Source of the DNA: Actinomadura macra NBRC 14102
GTDB lineage: Bacteria; Actinomycetota; Actinomycetes; Streptosporangiales; Streptosporangiaceae
Assembly (NCBI RefSeq): GCF_001552215.1
Contig: NZ_BCQT01000019.1
Coordinates: 62,001 to 126,000 of the forward strand
Reading direction: 5' to 3'
DNA: 64,000 bases
Part shown: positions 8,294-16,398 of the stretch, piece by piece
Layout: every line of letters starts with the position of its first letter
How positions within the stretch are numbered: the stretch's first letter is position 1
Notes under the pieces: generated by a model
Seen by the model: the letters and a program-made list of their open reading frames with translations, nothing else
What the model was told of the DNA's origin: nothing
Databases searched by the model: none
Translations under genes and position numbers: made by a program

Positions 8294-9346
8294 ATGGACG
8301 TGCTGCTCACCGGGTCGGCCGGGTTCATCGGTTCACATATCGCCGCCGCGTTGACGGCTGCGGGGCACCGGGTCCGCGGGCTGGACCCGCGGCCGGACGG
8401 CCTGGGCGGGGAGCCCGCCGACGTCCGCGACGCCGGGGCGGTGGCGCGTCGGCTGGAGGGCGTGGACGCGGTGTGCCATCAGGCCGCGGTGGTGGGGCTG
8501 GGCGTGGACGTGTCCGATCTGCCGCGGTACACGGCGGTGAATGTGCAGGGCACCGCGGTGCTGTTGGCGGAGATGGCCCGTGCGGGGGTGGGCGCGCTGG
8601 TGCTGGCGTCCTCGATGGTGGTGTACGGGGAGGGCGCCTACACCTGCGTCCGGCACGGTGGGGTCCGTCCGGGCCCGCGTCCGGAGGGGGCGCTGCGGGC
8701 GGGGCGGTTCGACCCGGAATGCCCTGAGTGTGGTGAGCCGCTGCGGCCGGGTGTCGTCGGCGAGGAGGCGGTGGCCGATCCCCGCAACGTCTACGCCGAC
8801 ACCAAGCTCGCGCAGGAGCATCTGGCCGCGTCGTGGGCGCGGATGACCGGCGGGTCGGTGGCGGCGCTGCGGTACCACAACGTGTACGGGCCGCGGATGC
8901 CGCGTGACACCCCGTACGCGGGGGTCGCGGCGCTGTTTCGGTCCCGGTTGCTGGCCGGGCGGGCGCCGCTGGTGTTCGAAGACGGGGCGCAGCGCCGCGA
9001 TTTCGTGCACGTGCGCGACGTCGCGCACGCCAACGTGCTGGCGCTGGAGCGGGTCACCGCCCCGTCTTCGGGCCCGGCCGGTCCGGGCCGCCCGGTGGGA
9101 CCCGGCGGGTCGCGCGCCTACAACATCGCCAGCGGTGAGCCCCGCAGCATCGGCGAGATGGCGGCGGCGCTGGCGGCCGCGTTCGGCGGGCCGGACCCGC
9201 GCGTCACCGGCGGTTACCGGCTCGGGGACGTGCGGCATATCGTCGCCCGCCCCGACCGTGCCCGGCGTGAGCTGGGCTTCAGCGCGTCGGTGGCGTTCAC
9301 CGACGGCATGGCCGAGTTCGCGCGGCGGCCCGTCACCAGTTCGTAA
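8294..9346 (+). CDS. NAD-dependent epimerase, dTDP-rhamnose 4-epimerase-like
   Basis: 350-residue extended SDR. Rossmann motif 'TGSAGFIGSH' is at residues 6-15, with 'HQAAVVGLG', catalytic 'SSMVVYGEG' and the Tyr/Lys pair in 'NVYADTKLAQE', then 'RYHNVYGPRMP' and 'RRDFVHVRDVAHAN'. Between the catalytic Ser and Tyr there is an insert with Cys and His in 'YTCVRH' and a CxxC in 'CPECGEPL'. I recall this insert from dTDP-L-rhamnose 4-epimerase-like proteins, where it looks like a metal-binding knuckle. Substrate inferred as a nucleotide sugar. First gene of a co-directional cluster of seven. The TACGTT hexamer 7 bases before ATG suggests a leaderless transcript. Confidence 0.9.
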   Translation: MDVLLTGSAGFIGSHIAAALTAAGHRVRGLDPRPDGLGGEPADVRDAGAVARRLEGVDAVCHQAAVVGLGVDVSDLPRYTAVNVQGTAVLLAEMARAGVGALVLASSMVVYGEGAYTCVRHGGVRPGPRPEGALRAGRFDPECPECGEPLRPGVVGEEAVADPRNVYADTKLAQEHLAASWARMTGGSVAALRYHNVYGPRMPRDTPYAGVAALFRSRLLAGRAPLVFEDGAQRRDFVHVRDVAHANVLALERVTAPSSGPAGPGRPVGPGGSRAYNIASGEPRSIGEMAAALAAAFGGPDPRVTGGYRLGDVRHIVARPDRARRELGFSASVAFTDGMAEFARRPVTSS

Positions 9347-9370
9347 GGGTTGTTCACCCGTCACCGAAAG

Positions 9371-9376
9371 TAGCGT
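9371..9376 (+). promoter_or_regulatory. -10 hexamer TAGCGT, leaderless promoter of GT2 gene
   Basis: TAGCGT, then exactly 7 bases, then GTG 9384. A TTGTTC at 9350-9355 could be the -35 (15-base spacer). This suggests a second transcript starting inside the operon. Confidence 0.6.
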
Positions 9377-9383
9377 CGGATTC

Positions 9384-10061
9384 GTGATCGATGTGATTCT
9401 GCCGTGTCTGAACGAGGCTGCGGCGTTGCCCTGGGTGCTGTCGCGGATGCCGGACGGTTTCCGGGCTCTGGTGGTCGACAACGCCTCCACCGACGGCTCG
9501 GCGGGCGTGGCCGCCGAGCATGGCGCGCGTGTCGTCGCGGCGCCGGCGCGCGGGTTCGGCGCCGCCTGCCATGCCGGGCTGCTGGCCGCCGGCACCGAGG
9601 TCGTGTGCGTCATGGACGCCGACGCCTCGCTGGATCCGGCCGAGCTTTCGCGGCTGGTGGCGGCGCTGGGCGGGCTGGAGGCCGCGGCGGGGACCGCGGG
9701 TGCGGCGCTGGTGCTGGGGCGGCGGCGCCCGGTGGGCCGGGGCGCGTGGCCGCCGCATGCCCGGCTCGGCAACGCGGTCCTGGTGCGGTCGCTGAACCGG
9801 CGGGCGGGGACGCGGCTGCGCGATCTGGGGCCGATGCGCGCCGCGCGGCGGGCGGACCTGCTCGCGCTGGACCTTGCGGACCGGCGGTTCGGGTATCCGC
9901 TGGAGATGGTGCTGCGCGCCGCCGGGGCGGGGTGGCGGATCGGGGAGGTGGACGTGGCCTACCGGCCCCGCGTCGGGTCCTCGAAGGTGACCGGGACGCT
10001 GGGCGGGACGGTCCGCGCCGTCCGCGACATGCGGCGGGTGCTGGGGCAGGTCGCATCGTGA
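9384..10061 (+). CDS. Family 2 glycosyltransferase
   Basis: 225-residue GT-A fold transferase. 'DVILPCLNEAAALPWVL' at the N-terminus, 'VVDNASTDGSAG' near residue 31 and the metal-binding 'MDADASLDP' near 77 are the family hallmarks; 'RDLGPMRAARR' and 'YPLEMVLRAAGAGWRIGEVDVAYRPR' are typical of the dolichyl-phosphate-mannose-synthase-like branch. It lacks the membrane segments of polyprenol-phosphate enzymes, so it should be cytoplasmic. GTG 9384 is fixed by the conserved 'VIDVILPCLNE' start and the TAGCGT 7 bases ahead. It overlaps the next gene by 4 bases (GTGA). Confidence 0.92.
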   Translation: MIDVILPCLNEAAALPWVLSRMPDGFRALVVDNASTDGSAGVAAEHGARVVAAPARGFGAACHAGLLAAGTEVVCVMDADASLDPAELSRLVAALGGLEAAAGTAGAALVLGRRRPVGRGAWPPHARLGNAVLVRSLNRRAGTRLRDLGPMRAARRADLLALDLADRRFGYPLEMVLRAAGAGWRIGEVDVAYRPRVGSSKVTGTLGGTVRAVRDMRRVLGQVAS

Positions 10062-10708
10062 CCGGCGGACCGGCCGCCGACCTGGTCGTCATCGCCAAGG
10101 AACCGGTCCCCGGGCGGGTCAAGACGCGCCTGAGCCCCGCCTACACGCCGGTCGAGGCGGCGGCGCTGGCCGAGGCGTGTCTGCGTGACACCTTGGCGGC
10201 GGTCGCGGCGGCGCGGGCGGTGCGGCGGACGCTGGTGCTGGAGGGCGCGCCGGGTCCGTGGCTGCCGGAGGGGTTCGTGGTGCTGGCGCAGCGCGGCGGC
10301 GGGCTGGACGAGCGGCTGGCGCACGCGTTCACCGACGCCTATGCCGGGCGCCCGCTGGTCCTGATCGGGATGGACACCCCGCAGGTGACGCCGGCGCTGC
10401 TGGGGCGCGCCTGCCGGGGCCTGGCGCGCCGGGACGCGATGTTCGGCCCGGCGGCCGACGGCGGCTTTTGGCTGCTGGGGTTGCGCCGCCCGGATGCGGC
10501 GCTGCTGCGGGGAGTGCCGATGTCGCGGCCGGGTACGGGGGCGGCGCAGTTGCGGCGCCTGCTGGCCGCGGGGCTGCGGGTGGGCACGCTGCCGGAGCTG
10601 ATCGATGTCGACACCGCGGCCGACGCGGCGACGGTGGCCGCGTGCGCGCGGGACGGCCGGTTCGCGGCGGCGGTGCGGGCGCTGGGGCCACGGACGGTCC
10701 CGGCATGA
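10058..10708 (+). CDS. DUF2064 / TIGR04282 glycosyltransferase A-fold protein
   Basis: 216-residue nucleotidyl/glycosyltransferase-fold protein of the DUF2064 (TIGR04282) group. Markers: 'VIAKEPVPGRVKTRLSP' at the N-terminus (phosphate-binding 'PGRVKTRL'), 'LIGMDTPQVTP' near residue 105 (the Asp that binds metal), and 'FGPAADGGFWLLGL'. The family usually occurs beside a GT2 gene, as here, and is of uncertain biochemistry; it may activate or transfer a sugar. It starts within the stop of the GT2 gene and ends within the start of the methyltransferase gene, so the three are almost certainly translated together. Confidence 0.9.
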   Translation: MTGGPAADLVVIAKEPVPGRVKTRLSPAYTPVEAAALAEACLRDTLAAVAAARAVRRTLVLEGAPGPWLPEGFVVLAQRGGGLDERLAHAFTDAYAGRPLVLIGMDTPQVTPALLGRACRGLARRDAMFGPAADGGFWLLGLRRPDAALLRGVPMSRPGTGAAQLRRLLAAGLRVGTLPELIDVDTAADAATVAACARDGRFAAAVRALGPRTVPA

Positions 10709-11322
10709 TCGGCGCACTGTACGAGGAGGCGCTGCGGGGCGGCCCGCCGGTGGAGATCGAGCACGCCGACGGGCGCCGCCGGCCGCTGCCCGTTCAGGAC
10801 TGGCTGCGGCTGCGTCCGGGGGACGGGGGGCTGCTGGCGCGGTGCGCGGGCGCGACGCTGGACGTGGGATCGGGGCCGGGCCGGTTGACGGTGGCGCTGG
10901 CGCGCCGCGGGATCCCGGTGCTGGGCATCGATGTCGCCCCATCCGCGGTGGCGTTGACGGTCGCGGCGGGCGGGCCGGCGCTGTGCCGGGATGTGTTCGG
11001 GCGTGTGCCGGGGGCGGGCCGGTGGGACACGGTGCTGCTGGCCGACGGGAACATCGGCATCGGCGGCGATCCCGAAGCGTTGCTGCGGCGCGTCCTGGCG
11101 CTGCCGGTCCCGGGTGGGCGGGTGCTGCTGGAGGTGGATCCACCGGGCGGTGGTGCGCGCGTGGAGCCGCTGCGGCTGCGTTCACACCGGTCGGTCGGCG
11201 AATGGTTCGCCTGGGCGCATGTCCCCGCGGACGCGGTCGCCGGATTGGCCGCGGGGTGCGCGGCGACGGTGACGGGATTCTGGGAGGAGGCGGGCCGGTG
11301 GTTCGTCGCCCTGCGTTCCTGA
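10705..11322 (+). CDS. Class I SAM methyltransferase
   Basis: 205-residue methyltransferase with motif I 'LDVGSGPGRLTVALAR' (about residues 51-66), motif II acidic 'VLGIDVAPSAV' and a post-motif 'WDTVLLADGNIGIGGDPEALLRR'. The segment 'LLADGNIGIGGDP' is typical of the small family found in this kind of glycosyltransferase cluster. Substrate unknown, perhaps the sugar-bearing product of the neighbouring enzymes. ATG overlaps the previous stop (ATGA), and its 3' end overlaps the oxidoreductase gene by 25 bases. Confidence 0.88.
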   Translation: MIGALYEEALRGGPPVEIEHADGRRRPLPVQDWLRLRPGDGGLLARCAGATLDVGSGPGRLTVALARRGIPVLGIDVAPSAVALTVAAGGPALCRDVFGRVPGAGRWDTVLLADGNIGIGGDPEALLRRVLALPVPGGRVLLEVDPPGGGARVEPLRLRSHRSVGEWFAWAHVPADAVAGLAAGCAATVTGFWEEAGRWFVALRS

Positions 11323-12479
11323 CCGCGGCCGCGTTCACGCCGCCGCCCGCCGCACGCAGGGCGGTGCGGGCGCTGACGGAGCTGCCGGCCCGGTTCAGCA
11401 GCCGGCTGCACGACGAGCGGGTCGCGGCGTGGCTGGGCATCGCGCTCGGCGTCAGCGTGCTGACCTCGTTCGCGACGGGGCTGGTCAGCCATTTCATGCA
11501 GCATCCGCCGGGGTGGGCGCAGTGGCCGTCGCGGCCGGTGGGGCTGTACCGGGTCACCCAGGGCCTGCACGTGATCGGCGGCTTGGCGACGGTGCCGTTG
11601 CTGCTGGCCAAGCTGTGGACGGTCTACCCCAAGCTGCTGCAATGGCCGCCGGCGCGTTCGGCGGCCGACGGTGTCCGGCGGTTGCTGGTGTTCCTGCTGG
11701 TGGGCGGGGCGCTGTTCCAGCTCGTCACCGGCATCTTGAACATCTCCTACTGGTATGCGTTCCCGTTCTTCTTCACCACCGCGCACTACTGGACGGCCTA
11801 CATCCTGATCGGCGCTCTGCTGATCCACGTCGCCGACGAGTGGCACAAGGTGCGCCGTACGGTGATGACCCGTCCGGGGGACGCGGTCGGGCGGCGCGGG
11901 TTCCTGCTCGGGGTGGCGGCGGCGAGCGGCGCGATCGTGCTGACCACGGTGGGGGAGGCGTTCTCGCCGCTGGCGCGGCTGGCGGTGCTGGCGCCGCGCC
12001 GTCCGGGGGTGGGGGCGCAGGGCCTGCCGGTCAACAAGTCGGCCTTCGGCGCGGGGGTGGGCGCCGCGGCGCGCGATCCGGAGTACCGGCTCATCGTGAC
12101 CGGACGCGTCGCGCGGGAGGTCACGCTGTCGTTGGCGGACCTGCGGGCGCTGCCGGCGCACGCGGCGCGGCTGCCGATCGCGTGCGTGGAGGGCTGGAGC
12201 GCCGAGGCGATGTGGGAGGGTGTCCGGCTCCGTGACGTGTTGGAACTGGCGGGGGTGGACGGTGACGCGCAGGTGCGGGTGGAGTCGTTGGAGCGCGGCG
12301 GCCGCTACCGGACGTCGCGGGTCGCGCCGGCGCACTGGCGTGACCCGCTCACGCTGCTGGCGTTGCGGCTGAACGGTGCGCCGCTGGACCTGGATCACGG
12401 CTATCCGTGCCGGCTGATCGCGCCCGACCGTCCTGGCGTCATGCAGACCAAGTGGGTGCACCGGGTGGTGGTCCTGTGA
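11298..12479 (+). CDS. Cytochrome b561-like / sulfite-oxidase-like (SUOX) fusion
   Basis: 393-residue membrane oxidoreductase. The N-terminal half has four predicted membrane helices resembling diheme cytochrome b561 ('QGLHVIGGLATVPLL' and 'TTAHYWTAYILIGALLIHVADEWH' carry candidate haem histidines). At about residue 198 there is a twin-arginine-like 'GRRGFLLGVAAASGAIVL' segment, then an oxidoreductase molybdopterin-binding domain with the key Cys in 'LPIACVEGWS' and C-terminal 'HGYPCRLIAPDRPGVMQTKWV'. The layout suggests a molybdenum domain outside the membrane, wired to quinone through the b-type helices. GTG 11298 has GGAGG 9 bases ahead. The reaction it serves in a sugar-transferase operon is unknown. 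Confidence 0.9.
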   Translation: MVRRPAFLTAAAFTPPPAARRAVRALTELPARFSSRLHDERVAAWLGIALGVSVLTSFATGLVSHFMQHPPGWAQWPSRPVGLYRVTQGLHVIGGLATVPLLLAKLWTVYPKLLQWPPARSAADGVRRLLVFLLVGGALFQLVTGILNISYWYAFPFFFTTAHYWTAYILIGALLIHVADEWHKVRRTVMTRPGDAVGRRGFLLGVAAASGAIVLTTVGEAFSPLARLAVLAPRRPGVGAQGLPVNKSAFGAGVGAAARDPEYRLIVTGRVAREVTLSLADLRALPAHAARLPIACVEGWSAEAMWEGVRLRDVLELAGVDGDAQVRVESLERGGRYRTSRVAPAHWRDPLTLLALRLNGAPLDLDHGYPCRLIAPDRPGVMQTKWVHRVVVL

Positions 12480-12946
12480 AGGGACGGGTCGTGATGTACG
12501 TGGCGGGCCTGGCGCTGATCGGGGTGGGGTTGCGCGGCGTCGTCGCCGATGTCGGGGTGGCGGGCTGGGCGGTGTGGTTCGTGGGTGCGGCGGTGCTGCA
12601 CGACGGTGTCCTGGTGCCGGCGGTGCTGGTCGCGGGGGCGGCGACGGGTCTGCTGCCGGCCGCGTGGCGGCCTCCGGTGCGGGTGGCGCTCATCGTGGCG
12701 GGCTGCGTGAGCGCGGTGGCGCTGCCGCTGGTGCTCGGGTACGGCCGCCGCGCGGACGTCCCGTCCCAGTTGCCCTTGCCGTATGGGCGCAACCTTACGG
12801 TCGTGCTGTCGCTGATCGCGGCGGCCGCGGTGCTGGCGGGTGCGGCGCGGTGGTGGGCCGGGCGGCGCCGGCGCAGGCCCCCCGCTTCACGGCGGGCTGG
12901 GGCGCGGGACGGTGCGCGGCGGGAGGACGGGGGGCCGCGGCGGTGA
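12476..12946 (+). CDS. Small hypothetical membrane protein
   Basis: 156-residue protein with about four hydrophobic segments ('YVAGLALIGVGLRGVV', 'WAVWFVGAAVLHDGVLVPAVL', 'VALIVAGCVSAVALPLVLG', 'VVLSLIAAAAVLAGA') and a strongly basic tail (RRRRRPPASRR). No enzymatic motif is visible. The 'AVLHDGVLVP' segment with one His in a membrane helix is conserved-looking and could bind haem or a partner. It overlaps the genes on both sides by 4 bases (GTGA), so it is an integral part of the operon and may be a partner of the SUOX fusion. Confidence 0.8.
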   Translation: MKGRVVMYVAGLALIGVGLRGVVADVGVAGWAVWFVGAAVLHDGVLVPAVLVAGAATGLLPAAWRPPVRVALIVAGCVSAVALPLVLGYGRRADVPSQLPLPYGRNLTVVLSLIAAAAVLAGAARWWAGRRRRRPPASRRAGARDGARREDGGPRR

Positions 12947-14382
12947 CGGTCGCCGACGCGCGCAGGTCGGTCGCCGGGGCCGTGGCGTCCGCGGGGGGCC
13001 GGTGGCCGGGGTGGGTGGCGGTGGCGGTGTGGGCGGCGGGGATCGCGGCGGCGTTCACGGTGGGCTGGCATCTGCGGCGGGCGGGACTGGCCACCGAGGA
13101 CGCGCTGCCGCCGCTGCACGCGCGGGCGCGGGAGCGGCCGCTGGTGTGGCCGATGCTCCCGGCCGTGGCGGTCGCGGCGGTCGCGGTGGCGGTGCTGCCG
13201 CCGGTGGCGGCGCGGCTGGCGTGGCGGTGGCTGCCGCCGGTGGCGTGGGCGGGGTCGGCGCTGTGGGCGGTGGCGCTGGCGGTGAGCGACGGGCCGGGGG
13301 CGCTGGCCGGGCCGTTGCAGGCGCCGACGGAGTATCCGGCGGGCCTGGCGCAGGTGCGGCCGGATCCGCTGGCGTGGGTGCGGACGTTCACCGAGCGGCT
13401 CGGCGGCTACACCACGCATGTGCGGGGGCATCCGCCGCTGCCGACGCTGGTGCTGTGGCTGCTGGAGGAGGCGGGGTTCGGGGGGACGGGGTGGGCGGCG
13501 GCGTTCGTGGTGGCGGCGGGGTCGTCGGCGATGGCGGCCATCGCGGTGACGCTGCGCTGCGTGGCGGGTGAGGGGGCGGCGCGTGCGGCGGTGCCGTTCC
13601 TGGTGCTGGCGCCTCCGGCGTTGTGGATCGCGACCGCGATGGACGCGTTGTTCCTGGGTGTGGGTGCGTGGGGGACGGCGCTGGTGGCGCTGGCGGCCCG
13701 GCGGCGCCGTCGCGGGCGCGGCGGGGTGTGGCGCGCGGTGGGGGTGGCGGCGGCGGGCGGGCTGCTGTTGGGCTGCCTGCCCTATCTGAGTTACGGGCTG
13801 CTGCCCTTGTTCGCGGTGCCGCTGGTGGTGCTGGTGCTGTGCCGTCCCCGGCCGGCCGTGCTGGTCGGGCTCTCGGTGGGGCTGGTGGTGGTTCCGGCGG
13901 CGTTGACCGCGGCGGGTTTCTGGTGGCCGGAGGGGGTGCGCGCCACCCTGGACACCTACCTGATCAGCCGCGGGTCGGCGCGGCGGTCCTACTCCTATTT
14001 CGTGTTCGCGGATCTGGCGGTGCTGGGGCTGCTGGCCGGGCCCGCCGTCGCCTACGCGCTGCCCGGGACGTTCGCGGTGGTGGGGCGGGCGGTCCGGGTG
14101 GCCTTGCGGCGGGGGCCGCGTGCGCTCTTGTCCGGGACGCGCGCGTGCGCGCCGGGGGTGGGGGTGGCTTTGCCGGTGTGCGCGGCGTTGGTGGGGATGC
14201 TCGCGCTGGATGTGTCGGGGGTGGTCAAAGGGGAGGTGGAGCGGATCTGGTTGCCGTTCGCGGCGTGGTTGCCGGCGGCGGTGCCGCTGGCCTGGCCGGG
14301 CGGGCAGTGGGCGCGGTGGTGGCTGGCGGCGCAGGCGGTGACGGCGCTGGCCGTCCAGGCGCTGGTGCTGTCGGAGTGGTGA
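12943..14382 (+). CDS. GT-C-like polytopic membrane protein
   Basis: 479-residue protein with about 11 hydrophobic helices. The first loop contains 'YTTHVRGHPPLPTLVLWLLEEAG', resembling the exoplasmic catalytic loop of GT39/ArnT-type transferases that use lipid-linked sugars; 'SYSYFVFADLAVLGLL' and the late 'KGEVERIWLPFAAWL' are also typical of such families. I infer a membrane glycosyltransferase using a polyprenyl-phosphate sugar. The start is GTG overlapping the previous stop. Last gene of the cluster; 126 bases separate it from doxX-like. Confidence 0.75.
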   Translation: MTVADARRSVAGAVASAGGRWPGWVAVAVWAAGIAAAFTVGWHLRRAGLATEDALPPLHARARERPLVWPMLPAVAVAAVAVAVLPPVAARLAWRWLPPVAWAGSALWAVALAVSDGPGALAGPLQAPTEYPAGLAQVRPDPLAWVRTFTERLGGYTTHVRGHPPLPTLVLWLLEEAGFGGTGWAAAFVVAAGSSAMAAIAVTLRCVAGEGAARAAVPFLVLAPPALWIATAMDALFLGVGAWGTALVALAARRRRRGRGGVWRAVGVAAAGGLLLGCLPYLSYGLLPLFAVPLVVLVLCRPRPAVLVGLSVGLVVVPAALTAAGFWWPEGVRATLDTYLISRGSARRSYSYFVFADLAVLGLLAGPAVAYALPGTFAVVGRAVRVALRRGPRALLSGTRACAPGVGVALPVCAALVGMLALDVSGVVKGEVERIWLPFAAWLPAAVPLAWPGGQWARWWLAAQAVTALAVQALVLSEW

Positions 14383-14508
14383 GCGGGGCGGAAAGAAAGT
14401 TCGAAGAAAAATCGAGGCGGATGTCGATCCGGGCGGCGGCCGTGCGACGCGTTAGTGAAGGCCGATGACAGGCACCGAGGACAGGTACCGCCCGGAAGGA
14501 CCACCGCC

Positions 14509-14967
14509 ATGACCACGAACCACGGCGTCAGCGCCACCTCCGACACCGACCACCGCGGTACTCGCCGCAACACCAGCCGCAGTACGAGCCTCAGTACCCG
14601 CCGCAAGGTGCTGTGGGGCGCCCAGATCCTGCTGGCGGCGTTCTTGTTCTTTGTGTCGGCGATGCCGAAGCTCGCCGGCCAGTCCGACGCGGTGGAGAGC
14701 TTCACCAAGATCGGCTGGGGTCAGTGGTTCCGGTACGTGACGGGTGTGGTGGAGGCGGCCGGGGCGATCGGGCTGGTGGTACCGCGGCTGGCCGGGCTCG
14801 CCGCGACGGGGCTGATCGGCGTGATGATCGGCGCCGTGCTCGCCCAGATCCTGGCCCTGGACCCGCCGCTGGCGGTGATGCCGGCCGTGCTGGCGCTGGT
14901 GTTCGCCGCGATCGCCTGGGACCGCCGCCCCGAGACCCGCGGTCTGCTGCGCGCGCTGCGGCGCTGA
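14509..14967 (+). CDS. DoxX-like membrane protein
   Basis: 152-residue four-helix DoxX-like protein: a charged N-terminal tail of about 33 residues, then 'VLWGAQILLAAFLFFVSAMPKL', 'YVTGVVEAAGAIGLVVPR', 'AATGLIGVMIGAVLAQIL' and 'AVLALVFAAIAW'. The 'PKL' after helix 1 and 'G..E..GAIGL' in helix 2 are family marks. Function of the family is poorly known (redox or stress related). A strong Shine-Dalgarno (GGAAGGA, 14494-14500) precedes ATG. Upstream, 14390-14420 is A-rich against the genome average and probably holds the promoter. A perfect hairpin follows the gene. Confidence 0.85.
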   Translation: MTTNHGVSATSDTDHRGTRRNTSRSTSLSTRRKVLWGAQILLAAFLFFVSAMPKLAGQSDAVESFTKIGWGQWFRYVTGVVEAAGAIGLVVPRLAGLAATGLIGVMIGAVLAQILALDPPLAVMPAVLALVFAAIAWDRRPETRGLLRALRR

Positions 14968-14980
14968 CTCTGCCCCCGGT

Positions 14981-15024
14981 GCGGTGGACGGCCCGGGCCC
15001 GCGCGGCCCCGGGCCGTCCACCGC
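14981..15024. terminator. Bidirectional hairpin terminator
   Basis: Perfect 17-bp stem (arms 14981-14997 and 15008-15024) with a 10-base loop, placed exactly between the convergent DoxX and KASIII genes. No T-tract, as is common in high-GC actinomycetes. Confidence 0.75.
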
Positions 15025-15036
15025 GTTCATGTGCGT

Positions 15037-16137
15037 TCAGTTCCCGCCGGGGTTTGCGGGCGGGGGCCAGGTGATGAGGGTGTGCCCCCAGGTCAGGCCG
15101 GCGCCGAAGCCGGCGAGCAGGACCAGTTCGCCGGGTCGGATGCCGCGGGTGCGCACGGCGGTGTCCAGGGCGTGGGGGAGGCTGGCGGCGCCGATGTTAC
15201 CGACGTCGCGGCCTGCGATCGCCAGTTGCCCGGGGTCCAGGCCGGCCTGGGCGGCCAGCGAGGCGACCAGCCGGGGGTTGGGCTGGTGCGGGACGACCAG
15301 GGCCAGGTCCGCGGGTTTGATCCCGGCGGCTTCGGACGCTTCGGCGACCAGCCGCGGGAAGATCCGCTCGATGAAGTCGCGGACGGCCCGCGCGTCCATG
15401 TGGATGGTGTGCCCGAGCGCCGACAGGGTGCCGGGGCTGGCGGGCGCGCGGCTGCCGCCGGCGGGGATGAGGACGTCACCGGCGTGCGCGCCGTCCGAGC
15501 CGAGGGTGATCGGGCCGATCCCGTAGGGCCAGGGCACGGGCCCGACCACCGCGGCGGCGGCGCCGTCGCCGAACAGGGCCGTGGTGGCGCGGTCGGCCGG
15601 ATCGAGGAACCGGGAGTACACCTCGACCCCGATGACCAGCGCGTAGGGGGCGGCGCCGCGCTGGGTGGACAGCCAGCCCACGGCGGCCTGCAGCCCGAAG
15701 ACGAACCCGGTGCAGGCGGCGGAGACGTCGAATGCGGCGGCGCGGTGGGCGCCCAGCAGCGCCTGGACGCGGCAGGCGGTGGAGGGGCCGAGTTCGTCGG
15801 GGGTGGAGGTGCCGAGCACGATAAGGCCGAGGTCGGCGGGGGTGAGCCCGGCCTGCTCCAGCGCACGCCGGGCGGCCGCCGCGGCCAGGTCGGAGGCGGC
15901 CTGTCCGGCGGCGGCGAGGTGCCGTCGGCGGATGCCGGTGCGGCGTTCGATCCAGTCGGGGTCCAGGCCCATCGCGAGGGCGAGGTCGCTGCTGGGCACG
16001 TGCTGTGAGGGCAGGTAGGAGCCGGTGCCCCGGATCGCCCAGCCGGGTTGCGGGGGGCGGGCCCGGTGCCGTACTTCCCGCCGTCGCACCGCCCGCCGCT
16101 GGTCAGCCCTCCGCCGGCCTGCCTGTTGCCAGGTCAT
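15037..16137 (-). CDS. 3-oxoacyl-ACP synthase III (KASIII/FabH-like)
   Basis: 366-residue thiolase-fold ketosynthase III. The triad is complete: Cys142 in 'SAACTGF', His284 in 'VPHQPNPR' and Asn314 in 'VGNIGAASLPHAL'; 'GTGSYLP' and 'WIERRTGIRRRH' near the N-terminus and the final 'GFGAGLTWG' are canonical. The enzyme condenses an acyl-CoA starter with malonyl-ACP or performs a related C-C or ester bond reaction. A basic N-terminal extension of about 30 residues precedes the usual start; ATG 16137 has GGAGGGAG at the right distance. It is divergent from an acyltransferase gene and is not part of a visible fatty-acid operon, so I infer a specialised product. Confidence 0.92.
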   Translation of the reverse strand: MTWQQAGRRRADQRRAVRRREVRHRARPPQPGWAIRGTGSYLPSQHVPSSDLALAMGLDPDWIERRTGIRRRHLAAAGQAASDLAAAAARRALEQAGLTPADLGLIVLGTSTPDELGPSTACRVQALLGAHRAAAFDVSAACTGFVFGLQAAVGWLSTQRGAAPYALVIGVEVYSRFLDPADRATTALFGDGAAAAVVGPVPWPYGIGPITLGSDGAHAGDVLIPAGGSRAPASPGTLSALGHTIHMDARAVRDFIERIFPRLVAEASEAAGIKPADLALVVPHQPNPRLVASLAAQAGLDPGQLAIAGRDVGNIGAASLPHALDTAVRTRGIRPGELVLLAGFGAGLTWGHTLITWPPPANPGGN

Positions 16138-16398
16138 GGGTCGCTCCCTCCGCCGGCGCGGGGCCGGGGTCGTGGTCCGCTCTGAGCCGGGTAGCGGGCG
16201 CGTCGGCCGCGCCCGCATGGCGGGTGGCCGTCCGCTCTCTCCCCCCGCACGGCGCCACGCGTTCGTACAACTGACGGTTGCCGGCCTGATCCCTTGAATG
16301 AATAATCCCATTTCGGGGTTTTTGTTCTATAACTGCTTGTTCAACGGCCTTCAGCCGAAAAGAAAAGAGAGCCTTCCGTTCAGGTAAGGAGACCCGGC
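16138..16398. promoter_or_regulatory. Divergent AT-rich promoter region of the KASIII/AT locus
   Basis: 261 bases without a gene. The right half (16290-16390) is strikingly AT-rich for this window. It contains TATAACT (16328-16334) as a -10 candidate, flanked by two TTGTTC copies (16322-16327 and 16337-16342), plus CAAC-N5-GTTG (16268-16280). Such an island is typical of a regulated, possibly activator-dependent promoter. GTAAGGAG before the AT start codon is a strong ribosome binding site. Confidence 0.55.
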
